From Pachyseris speciosa (lineage: Eukaryota > Cnidaria > Anthozoa > Scleractinia > Pachyseridae), in NCBI GenBank assembly GCA_016490735.1, contig JAEMWC010000134.1:598501-662500 (forward strand): a stretch of 64,000 nucleotides of DNA. Direction: 5' to 3'. Positions 42,347 through 54,100 of the stretch are shown here, in pieces. Below the pieces are notes generated by a model. The model made no database searches, had not been told where the DNA came from, and worked only from the letters and a program-made list of their open reading frames with translations. The stretch's first letter is position 1. The number at the start of each line of letters is the position of its first letter. A program made the position numbers and the translations under genes.

Positions 42347-43649
42347 CCGGTCAGTATAAAATATGAACTGTGGACCGTGGACCCGGACTGCGGACTGCGG
42401 ACCCGGACTGCGGACTGGGTATAAAACGCGGACTGAGTATAAAATGCGGACTGAAGGCTGCGGACTAGGTACAAAACGCGGACTGAGTACAAAATACTGT
42501 GCAAAAGGCGGGTGTGGACAAAAACGAAGCCTAGGCCATGGCTTAAGCCATGGTGTAGGCCATGGCCCACCTTATGGCCTACTAGTGGTCACATTGTAAA
42601 AAAACTCGGTTCAGCCTGTGTAAACCACGTTTTCCTTCAATCTGTCATACCTACGACTCTCTTCTGTTCTCTTGGCCACGTTTCGCTCAAAATTTTCAGT
42701 GTTAAAACAGACTCGCGGTAGATTGGAATCAGGAAAACCAGAATGCCGTAGAAACACAAACTTTCGGGCAACTATCGTAAAGAAGAGCAATTATTATAAA
42801 GAGGAGCTCCGCAAATTTCTGCATGCTAAGGTCCTATTTCTTCTGGATCAGCCAGCGAACTGGGTCCCAGTTTCTGTCACTTGCGTGAACCCGAGATGAC
42901 TGAAGAATCCAAACCAGCGTGAAATAATCTAGCATCCAAGCATGTAAGACATCTGCCCATAGCCTTTACGATATGAAACGTAATTGTTTTAATACTGAAG
43001 GCTTCATGTTTTCCCGTAGTTGGAACCATCAACATTGTAACTTTATATTATAATTCATTTTTGTCAACTTGCGTTTCGCTGCGTTACGCCTGGTGGTCAG
43101 AGCACATTAGGTGTCTATTCTTATATACTTTTGAAACAACAGTGGAAAGCAAGTTCAGTTCCGAGGTTTTTTCTCTCCTCAATCGTTTTTCTTCAAACGG
43201 TGATTGGTTAAAGTTTTCCCAAAATTTACATACCTCAGGAGACGTGATTGTCTTGGAATTTTGGAAAACATTTAATTTAAGAGAATTAAAGGTATAAGAT
43301 ATTACGAATTCAGTTCTACCACGAGTCTGCTTAGAAAATTTGAGCGAAACGCCGCCGAGAGAATGGAAGAGAGTCGTAGGTATGACAGATTGAAGGAGAA
43401 CGTGTTTCCAGCAATGCTGAACCGAGTTTTAAATAATTGACCACCGGTAGGCAATAGGGTGGGCCGTAGCCGGTAGTCCATGGCCTTTTTGTCCACAATC
43501 ACCTTTTGCACAGTGTATTGTATTCAGTCCGCGTTTTGTACCTAGTCCGCAGCCTTCAGTCCTCATTTTATACTCAGTCCGCGTTTTATACCCAGTCCGC
43601 AGTCCGGGTCCACAGTACGTTGTCCCCAGTCAATCTTTTATGCTGACGG
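42347..43649. mobile_element. 1.3 kb long-TIR element with 8 bp TSD
   Basis: Flanked by the perfect direct repeat TAGTAATA (42339-42346 and 43650-43657). Ends read CCGGTCAGTATAAAA and the complement of CCGTCAGCATAAAA, followed by roughly 300-bp inverted arms full of GCGGACTG/CAGTCCGC sub-repeats and TATAAAACGCGG blocks. The 600-base centre shows no transposase. An 8 bp duplication fits hAT, P or Zisupton-type elements. The dense subterminal repeats probably bind a transposase. Confidence 0.85.
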
Positions 43650-43684
43650 TAGTAATACTGATGGCTCTTATTAATGTTCCCATG

Positions 43685-43770
43685 TTTGTTACAAATCCCG
43701 TATTACTATACGCCGATCCAGGAAAAAACCGTAAGTTACATGGAAGCAAGACCTTCACGTGGCTTCTAGC
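43685..43770 (+). pseudogene. Third fragment of the THAP element leader
   Basis: CGCCGATCCAGGAAAAAACC and the following ATGGAAGCAAG match the starts of the two THAP copies (39915 onward and the minus strand near 44560). Only about 80 bases are left. Confidence 0.5.
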
Positions 43771-44099
43771 GGCAAAAACAAATGTGTTAAGGTTTCAAGA
43801 TGGAGAACGAAAATGTTGAAAACATCAAATTGAATCCGAAGGACATACTTCATTTGAAGATTCAGAAATTTGCAAGTTAACTGTACAAATGTTAAAGTTC
43901 TGGTTAAAATGTCGAAGAATAAACCAAGGCGGTAACAAGAAAGCCCTTTATGAAAGTCAAAGGTAAGTTTAAATGTTTTTAAGCTTCTATATAAACAAAC
44001 CGATCGAAAATACGACAGTTCCATTTTCAGGAGGTCCACTTCTAAACTTTCTGCTTTAGCAAATTCTTCGAGAGTTGGAGGACCTATAAGCTCAAACTC

Positions 44100-44585
44100 A
44101 TGAGACTCGATTGATCGAGTATGATTTTTTTACCTGCTTATGCGAGAATTTTCTTATCCGCAACTTTAAACGATCTTCTGGCTGGAGACCAGGGAAAAAC
44201 TGAAGGAATAGCTTTTTCTTTGAGTCCATCCTATGTCCAGTGAGACTTCGTCTATAACCGGATGGCACGAAATGTTCAGAACAGCAACGCCTGTTCTCAC
44301 TGTTCTCGACGGTCTTAAAACTCATCTTCTCGCATACGAACTTCCCACATCTTACTAGTTTCAGGATCGAAAGGGAAATTATGGAAAGTCAGGTCTGACT
44401 CATTTTCACTGCGGTTGTTGTATAGTGCTGCAGCACATGTTTCATGGTTGTTTTTTGCATCACTTTGCCGATATACCAAGGAGTTGTTGATCACAGCCGC
44501 CATTTTGTTTCTACAGAGGGCCCTAAGCCTCGCTTCCATGCGACTTCCAGTTTTTTTCCAGGATCGGCGTATTGCTGCACCATAT
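44100..44585 (-). pseudogene. THAP-domain gene copy 2
   Basis: From an ATG (MAAVINNSLVYRQSD, about 44500) the minus strand encodes NNHETCAAALYNNRSENE, LTFHNFPFDPETSKMW, then after a frameshift FKTVEN and RRCCSEHFVPSGYRRSLTGH. This is nearly the whole THAP fold: CxxC-type start, the conserved P and W, and the C..H pair. One extra T in GATGAGTTTTAAGACC puts a TAA in frame; a short SENR duplication follows. The copy lacks the MITE that splits copy 1 and so gives the empty site. It is dead, but the shared lesion shows both derive from an already broken master. Confidence 0.7.
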
Positions 44586-44884
44586 AGACACCTTTGCCTA
44601 TATCCAGTCAAAGCTGTGCTCTGGCGGCGCTGTGAGGCGACAAGCTGCGACAAGAAGCTAACGTTTGGGCGAACTCTGGCGACTGCTAAAAATTATTTGT
44701 CGCTCGGCCGGGCACTCCATGAAGTCCAGTGTGCAACAAAACAGGCCAAAAATTCTTCTAGCACACTGGTATTGGTTTATTGTGTTAGCGAAGCGAGGCA
44801 GAAAAAATCCTTTCAACAAACATTCGCATATTCGACGCGATTCATTGCTGTTCGATAAAACCGTGATGTAGTACAGTCTTCTCT

Positions 44885-45045
44885 AGCACATGTTCAAGCC
44901 GCACAAATCTGATCCGTTTCTCAAAGCATCTCAATATTTTTACTTCTCATTGTGTATTTCTAATTTTTAATTTTTAATTTTTAACAGTAACTCAGAATAA
45001 GTGTGAATAAATAATGAACTGAATTGAATTGAATTTGTTGACAGG
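44885..45045 (+). mobile_element. Possible LINE 3' end with (ATTGA)n tail
   Basis: AT-rich DNA with TTTTTAATTTTTAATTTTTAA, then AATAAATAATGAACTGAATTGAATTGAATT. Pattern like the other LINE tails; no coding part remains. Confidence 0.35.
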
Positions 45046-45569
45046 CTGGCATCTCTTCGCATTGATCTTGCCGTAAACTTCTTTACGCAAATTCATTTTG
45101 ACGTTTGTTTACAATCGCTTCGCTAAAACAAGGCCATAATATAACCATCCAATATCATAATAGCTTGATCACAATTACTGAAAGTATAAAATAGCGCAGA
45201 ACCTCTGTAGGTAATTTTCTTGGTTTATTCGCTGCCTTTAATGCAAGCTGGAAAAAAATTAGTGTGTGTGTGCATCTATTCACTGACACAGCCTTCTCAC
45301 AACACCTTTTATCCCTGGAGGTGATATGAAGAGCTGGGTAAGTTTTAACGGCATTTTCACAAACCCAATACTTGATTTTCATAAAAACGGCTGCAATGCT
45401 ACTGCGATTCGTGAGTTCGCGAGGGTTTCGCGGCGCTCCTGAGTCGATTTCTATTGGTTAAAAAAATCTGTTGTCATTCAAGTTGGTTCATGCGCATTAT
45501 CGTGACACAGGCCCTTTAACTCTGAAATACCCAGTTATAAACTAAAGAAATTTGAAACAACACAATATC

Positions 45570-46115
45570 GAGTTCCACTTTGTTTATTCTCTCTGGAATG
45601 AAACAAATAACTACTATTTCTTTTTTTGAAAAACACACTTGAAAGCCCTTATTTTAAGAAAAATTATCTATGAATATTCTTTCTCTGAGAATGAGACAAA
45701 TTAATGACAAACTTTTTTCGATTTACACTTTGCAGCAGTTGTTTTCCTGATTGAATGAAACAACCAACTTCCTAACATAATTGTTCCTACGCTATAAGCC
45801 TATCATGAAGTTGTAATGTAAGAAGCAAGCGATCAGCAACCTGAAACAGCACAATACTGAGCTCCATTTTGTTTATTCTCTCACGAATGAAACAAACTGC
45901 CATTTCTTTTTCGAAAAATACACTTAAAAACGCTTATTTTGAGATATATTATCTTTGAATATTCTTTATCTGAGAAACTGAGACAAAAGACAAACTTTTT
46001 TCGAATTGCACTTTGAAGCAGTTGCTTAATCTTTATCGAATGATATGAAACAACTAACTTCCTAACACAATTGTTACCACACTATCATAGCCTAATCATA
46101 ACAAGCACGTTTTCT
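45570..46115. repeat. Direct tandem duplication (about 290 bp) downstream of the transferrin gene
   Basis: GTTTATTCTCTC...GAATGAAACAAA occurs at about 45580 and again at about 45872. The following 230 bases run in parallel with scattered differences, ending in CCTAACATAATTGTT and CCTAACACAATTGTT. Both lie just past the transferrin stop on the minus strand and may contribute alternative poly-A signals (AATAAAC on the minus strand). Confidence 0.65.
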
Positions 46116-46298
46116 GTCAGCTTAGAAAAAAAAACTTATCTAATTAAGGATTGAGTTCACTGTTGAAACGTTATTTCGTTTAAGAAATGTTGATTAAACT
46201 GTTCGTTTTTTCTTAACTGTGTTCTAAAATGGGTATAACAAAGAAAAGCACCGAACAAGGTTCACAGACAAGCTTACGTAACAGGGGCTGATGTTCAT

Positions 46299-47714
46299 TT
46301 AAACAAAGACACAGAGAGCGGCAACGACGGAAACCATGGCAACAACCCAACGAGGCTTGTTGATCTTGCTTCCCGCAATTGGAGCGGGAGTGCCAGCGGC
46401 AGTTGTAGTGGCAGTTGTGGTGGGACAATCCTTCAAGGCACTGAGGTCGTTCAAGTATTTTTGACCAAGCCAAGTATCATATTTGTTTTTGTTTTGCCCA
46501 ACGTCAACAAGGTTCTTGGTGGAATCTTTGAACAACAGATCTTTGCCACCGTATTTGGCGAAGTTGAACAGCTGAAACGCGCTCGAGTTAGTTTGGTTGA
46601 CTCCATAGTACTCTGCGGCTTTCAGTAGGAACTTTGTGTAATCGGCGTTGTGAATGCTTCCCGACTTAATCATCACGGCGTGCGCTGGAACAATTTCTAA
46701 GTAGCAGTCATCGGGTGAATCTGAAATCAAGAAAGTTGTTAGACAATTTGCTCAACTATCCGTAGCCAATGAGGAAAGTTTGACATGAAAACTATCGCGG
46801 AATTAGACAAGGCGGATCCTAGAACCGTGAGATATTCATCAAGAACTATAGTACTTTCATGCCATATCATGTCAGATCTTCAATGGACAGTTCCAACTTT
46901 CAGTCTGTGGATGAAATTCTTAAACGAAGTATTGCAAAACCGATTATTAACTCGTTTTTCATTTGGTATCGTTATAATAGCAGCAACAGTTTAATTCACG
47001 TCAACAACAGTTTCACTTTGTAAGATTATTTACTTAGCTATTCGCCGATAGCAAAGACAAATGGACGCAGATGACTGATACTTAAGAACAATTTACAGAG
47101 CTTAAATGATAGTGGATTGTATGATCTACTTAAACTGGTGCATTACGTGGTCTGAGGATATTTATCGTGAAAATAGTCCAGTAGTTCCATTCAGTCTTGG
47201 GCGGATGTAGGATTAACAGACAGGGGGTTCGAGTAAGCGACTGCCTAAGGCGGGAGCATCTAGGGGGTCTAGGGTCAAGCTCCCCATGGACATTTTGAAA
47301 CGTTTTGCGATTTCCAGCATTCCGAGGGGAAAATCAAAGTAAATTCAAGTCAATTGTTTCGTCAAAAAGGAAGAATAATCTAAAAAGATCAACAATTATC
47401 GATGCACATACGATTTAATAATTACAAATCTATGTTGAATTCCGTTAATTTAACATAAGAAATTGAGTTCATGCTGATCAGACATACTTTTCCTTTCTAT
47501 GCAACTTTGTGTTTCATAAAAAAAACTGATGATACAAGCAACTAACCCTAGCAAAGCATACCAAAGCTTACCATAGCGATATGCAGCAGATGCAGATAAA
47601 ACGCCCAATTTGTAGCGGCGAGCGACTTGCGATTTGTTTTCTCCCAGTTTGGCATAACTGGACCTCGTATTTCATAACCTAACAGCCTTTGATCTCATCA
47701 GGGTAGGAAGTTTT

Positions 47715-47748
<34 letters not shown>

Positions 47749-47792
47749 CGCGTCGGTGGGGGAGTGAAACACGAACATTTGGTTTATCAACG

Positions 47793-47823
<31 letters not shown>

Positions 47824-48101
47824 GGATTCGATTAGCTGACGTTTCGAGCGTTAGCCCTTCGTCGGAGCGAATCGAGGAATTGTGGGTTGTGTATGGTTTA
47901 TATACAGAAAATGGAGCTACTCTTAATCCCCACGGTATCAACGAGCGCTTTTCATTCAATTAATTTATTCATATTTTTCACGTTACTATGTTACCACCAA
48001 TAGCGTAGCTCCATTTTCTGTATATAAACCATACACAACCCACAATTCCTCCATTCGCTCCGACGAAGGGCTAACGCTCGAAACGTCAGCTAATCGAATC
48101 C

Positions 48102-48132
<31 letters not shown>

Positions 48133-51100
48133 CGTTGATAAACCAAATTTTAGGAAGTTTTTAGACGTTTTAGGTGGTTCGAACGAACCCCTTAAATCCT
48201 CCCTCCCCCACTCCCGAAAACAATCCGCCCCTGTAGTCAGTTTCTTGACTGTTCTACCGATTTAGTGCTACACGACGTGCTGTAATTGGTGGCTTGGTTG
48301 AGTCTATTAAGCCAACCCTTTGAAGGAGTGATTTTCGTTGTTTGACCTGAATTCGCCAAATAAACCGGAAACCAGCTGGCGCTTATTTTCTTGCCGGATA
48401 AGCGTTTAACGGAATATAAAGCTGGTGAAGCAATACGTACCAGCTCTACTGCCGTTAAAACACAGGTACTGATAGTTGCTGGGGTTTGCAGCGTTTTCTG
48501 GCACGGTCGTATGCTTTATAAACGCAACATCTCCTTTTCCATCCTTCAAACACTTAAAAGCGCCAGCATAACCGGAGTATGTTCCGTCTTGGGTGCATTC
48601 ATTGGTGCACAGTGCGCACAAGTTTTCCGCATTGGGATCGTACTCCTCCTGCTTGACCCCTGGGTTTAAAAAAATTACAAAGAAACGTATTAGTAGATGT
48701 ACGAACGAATTAACAAGCGAAGGAACGAACGGAAGGAAGGACGGACGGACGGATTGATAGATAGAGGTTTAATTAACCACACTAATTTTATTCAAAAAGT
48801 TACAGTCAAGGTTCGATAGAGAGACTGGGATGTTCTAACTTGAACTCTTGAAACTGGATGGATGGACGAACGGACGCACGGATGGATAGATAGGTGGGTG
48901 GTGAATGGATGGGTGGGTGGGTAAGTGGATGATGATAGGTAGATGGACAAGTGGGTGGCTGGATGGATGGGTGGGTGGGTGGATGGATGGGTGGGGAATG
49001 GGTGGGTGGATGGGGGAATGGGTGGATGGATGGATGAACTGTCTGATTGCTTGACTCGCAGTACAAACAAGCCGACTCAACAGCCACGAAGCCATTGGAT
49101 TTTCATCGTCTTCGATCTCTGTGATAGTGCCAAGTGGATCACAGGGCCTTCGATCGATTTAGTCGACTTTCATTTCGGGATTTATTTAACGGTTATTGTA
49201 AAAGGGAACTCTGGATGATAGATAACGCGCCTCGCTGGTTATAATCATTTCACATCCGGCAAGCCCGAGCAGAATAACTATTGTATTAAAAATTCTATAA
49301 GACACATAGCGAATCTGAAAGAAACAATATGAAAGTAAGAAACCCAAAGAAATGAAAAGGAGACAATTCATGACGATCACATGTAAGCCGACGCGAACAC
49401 AGAAGCTTCCCTTTGGGGACTGAAAATGATCTTTATATCAGCTTTGAACTGTCACAGTGGTAAATGGTCAGTGGTTTTGTAAAAATTATTTCAATCGTTG
49501 GATGATGATAAAACGCATGGAACAGCATTCACATACGACCAGACGGAAGCAACTTTGCATTACAAATTCAAACAACCGCGCCATTTGCGAATAGGATCAA
49601 AATGAAGACACAACTTCATTTTATATTGATGAACTGGAACATTATCTCATCGAAACTGGTCGGAGATAAGATACCTGAGGGATAAGCAAAAAAATCCAGG
49701 TTATACTTCAAGAAATGACTTCTTGAAATATGTCTGATGCACGGCGCAAAATCTGTTCCTGAGGCCAAACAGAATAACAAAAACAACGGGAAAAGCGATT
49801 CTTTTTATTTCTACATAAAGTCATATCTGTAAGCATTCAAGCTGGTGCGATCCATCGACTGCAGGTAAAATAACATTGTCCACGTGTGTCCATTTTAAGT
49901 TTCAGGAAAAAAATGCTGATCCCTCGAAAAATTTTCAACAGTGAATGTTGCTCTAAAATTAAGTTTAAAGGAGCACTGTCGCGTTGTTTGGATCTAGACC
50001 CAAACATGCGTTTACAACAGTGGAACATGTAAAACATTCTGAGGTTTTCTTACGAAGTACTTAATATGTGCATATAAACTATTTGCGGTTGTCTATAGTA
50101 ACGAATGACAAGGAAGAAATTTCGTCATTGTGTCTAGGAAAAGTGGCCTTAAAATGATTCTGGTTTCGTTTCTGTAATAGAAATAATTTGAAACCTACCT
50201 CTTCGTGTTACAAGTGCTATTCATTTCAAAGAAAAAGTCCTTGCTCGCAATTTGAACAAACCTATAGCAACAATTGGCGTGACAACATATTTACAGATTT
50301 ATGACAGTAGCTATCGAATGCATTTTGCCCCAGGCATTTTGCCTATTTTGTTTATCTTAGTTCATAAGTGAGCTGAACATCTACCGTTCGGTGTCGTAAA
50401 AAATGAAGATTGTTTAAACACGACACAAGCACTGGTCTTTGTCCTTCTAAAACAATCACCAATGAAAAGTTTAATTTCATTTGTGTTTCGGTTCCATTGT
50501 AGGAATTCCTGTTCGTTAATTCAACTGCGAGACAACTTTTTAATGACTGCCGGTTTCGAGGAAAATTTGTTTATTCGATTCTGCTTTCTTTATTTGCTTG
50601 CGCGTTCATTGACCATATTTGTCGCAGCAGGTATATGAGCTGATAGCCTGTGTCCGGCTAGCCAATGAGAATGCTAGAAATCTAATATCCGTAGTCCAGT
50701 TTTTAATAATACATTTTAGTGTGGAACTGTCTTACAGCCTTTGCTAACCTCTTAGATGAAAATTCAGGGATATCTTACTTGGTACACAGCTTTGACTGAA
50801 AAATTTCCCGGCTGACACATAAGAATTACAGCTTTTGTCTTGCTCCATGATATTCTCGCTTAGCAGTTTACCAACAGGAACATTCCAGCCAGCCGTTTTG
50901 CTTGCTCCAGTGTGGCAAGACCTCTTTCCTTTCAGATTCTCGAACGTAATGTCCGTGTCGCTCTTCCTCACAACAGCAACAGCTTTGTAACTGGTGGCAA
51001 GACCATAGCCATAGTCCTCACCGACTATAGGAACCATACCGTATGTCTTGTCTGTATGGCAAACCAAAAGAGAAATTAAAGATGACACAATCCAGAGTAA

Positions 51101-54100
51101 TAAGATTTCCCGCTAGAGCGGTTTTCCAATGAGCATCGAAAGTAAATTGCGTTTATTTTGGTTTGCATTGCTTCGCTCTATGATTGGCAGCTAAACTCGC
51201 GCCACGTTTGCAGCCAATGAGAAACAAAACGCGAAAACCAATCGTGACTTGCACGCGTGCATTTTCTACATGTAATTTCATCATTTCATAATTTTTTATT
51301 TGCCTTTTTTTCTAATACATTAACAATTTATAAGAAGTACAATATGTGGCAAGGTGACCTCTAGAAACCACCAGGCTTTTAGTTGAGGACACCTTGTGCA
51401 TACTGACAATATGTTTACATAGATAGTGCTCAAGTGTGGGGCCTAGCCAATTCAGCAATTATTTTACTAAAAACTGTAGCAGTTTCTTCTTAAAGTTAGG
51501 AAAACTTGATCCAGAAGTGATTGTGACAGGGAGGGAATTCCAGATCTTTGGACCTTGGTAAAGAATTGTGATTTTTTTCAGATTAGTTCGGCAAAGATGC
51601 ACGCGATAATTGTTGGCTGTTCTGGTGCTATAGCTATGAATTTGACTATTTGTAAGAAACAAGTTGACAACAATTGAGGCTACAGGTTGTGAAAATAGTA
51701 CATAAATTTAGCTATTTGAAACGTATTTATTTGAAAAATATCTAAAGTTCCTAATTCGGAGAATAAGGGGGCAGAATGTGCTCTATAGTCTGCATTGGTA
51801 ATAGCAATCAAAAACGTATTCCGATTGGCTCATTGTATTGTTTCGGTCTGTTGCGATGGTCAGCGTAATTGCTTTAATGGATTTTGGTTTTACGACACTC
51901 TAACAACGTGAACTTCAAACGCATGGGTGTTCCCTTGCCTGCGAGCAGGCAGTCTTGTTTTACTCTTTCTCTTGTCTTTGCCGCTTGCTGTCGAGTCAGA
52001 CAAGACCGCCTTCTCGCAGGCAAGCTGCTTCCCCTGGGTCTATTTTTTTGCTGATAAGTTGATATGAGGTAATTTTAAGTTGTAATGAAATCTAGCGTTG
52101 TCTGTGTTAGTGAAAACACTGCCTTTCGGCATTACTACCTTCTTAAGGGTATAGAAATGACTCAGAAATGAGATGTGCTGCATTTTTATACCCTGAAGAA
52201 GGCAGTAACGCCGGAGCGACGGTGTTTTAACCAACACATACAGGGCTCCCTGAATCTTCCAATGTGCCGAATTACCTATATTTTTTGCTGAACGAATGCA
52301 GCACATTTTCCTATCATCCATCAAAGGCAATGAAAGTAATGAAAAGGCCGCTTAAATCGAGATGAAACAAACTTGCAAAGTATTTCACGGAGCGTCACCT
52401 GCAACATAGATGTCTCCACCGTCAAGCGTTATCAGGTCAGCGTTTCCATCCTTGATTTTTTTACATGCAATCTTTAGAACCGTTACCCTGGACACATGAA
52501 AAACTGACACTCAAATCGGTCTTATTCGCCATAGTGGATGCAACGGTTTTGAAATCGTTGCATTTGTTGGTTTCATTGTGTGAAATGGTACACCATCGCA
52601 TTTGGATAACCTGTGCATGGCCTATAAACAACAGAATAGGAGATCTTTAAACTTTTACCTGCAAAGTATTGGGTATTACCTATTTCACTTTTGGACTAAT
52701 ATTTAGGATGTACAGTTGCCTATTCAGACATGGCTAGTCTGAAAATGATATTGCTGGTTACCGTCTATAGGCCACTTTGAAAAATACCATAATACTCTTT
52801 GTTTGTCCCCAAACCTTTGCATAATCATTGTTTCTAGTTTCTCTTGGGAATTAAAGTGCTGCTACGATCAGAAAATCATTTGTCTTTTTTCTTCAAATTT
52901 CGAAAGTGTGTTTGCTTAACAACCGACTCGCGAAATTTCAAGCTTTAATTTGGAGAAATCAGTTTTTTATTTTGACTGAAATATTTCTATTTAATGATCC
53001 GTCATTACTACCAGGTAACTTCAAAATCTTGAGAGAACTGGATCGAGGACAAATTGATGTAAAAAGCTCACAAGAGTAAGAATGCAGTGTGTGTAAGCCC
53101 GGCTGATTTAGTATGCTGCACGGGAATTTTGACCTTTTACTCTCAAACTCGTGTTTTGCATACTTTATAAGCTGCATTCACACACTTCAATTTTAAACCA
53201 GTGAGCAAATGATGTCATTTCATCCTGGTTCCAGCTCTCTGAGGCCTAATCGGTCAGTTATGAACGTGAGTAATGGCGGACTGTTAAATTGTAAAGCTGT
53301 ACTGAAAGTGAACAGTCTTCTGCTTGAAATTGAGCGAGTCAGATGTTAAGCAAACAGATTTTCGAAATTTAAAGAAAAAAGACAAGTGATTTTCTGATCG
53401 TAGTACCACTTTAAAATGGTCCCTAGAGAAAATGGAAACAATGTTTATGCAAAAGTTTGGAGGAGGGGGTCAAACAAAGAGTATTATGGTATTTTTCAAA
53501 GTAGCCTATAAAGTTATCTTTTATTTTTATTCTATTTTATTTACAGGGCCTCAAGTGGCCTCAGGCGAAAATATAGGGCTAAATATGGGGGTCATTTCAA
53601 AGAAATATAGGGCCAATATAGGGAAAAGGCTAAAATTATAGGAATATAGGGCTTTTTAAGCATTTACAACAGATTATATAGCCCGTGTCAGTCTTGAGAC
53701 TATGTAATAAAACACATAAAGCAGAGTACTCCAAGATACATGAAAAATTAAAGTACAAGATTATGCATAGTTCGTTGTGTGGCTAAGCATAACCTTAGGA
53801 ACTTTAATATGCAGGATAAGATCACTAATTTAGAAATTCTTGTGAGGAAATATTAGGAGAAAAATGTACACACACCCTTAAGGAAGTACAGTGAAAATAA
53901 TTTTAATTTACTGTTGTGGAAACTGTTAGCATTTTCTATTACATAACAAATAACATAATGGCCTTCTCCGTGCCCCTCATAGCCATTCCTAACCCTCACA
54001 CCGGAAAATTCTGTAACACAAGTTTGAAAGCATTGACATTCTCAAATATCTGAGTCTGATCATATAACTGTAACATACAGTACCGCCTGGAACTATTGAC

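Noticed and set aside
48792..49095. Histidine/proline/isoleucine repeat frames (HPSTHPP type)
   Set aside because: They are three frames through the GGAT/GGTG minisatellite, so not a repeat protein.
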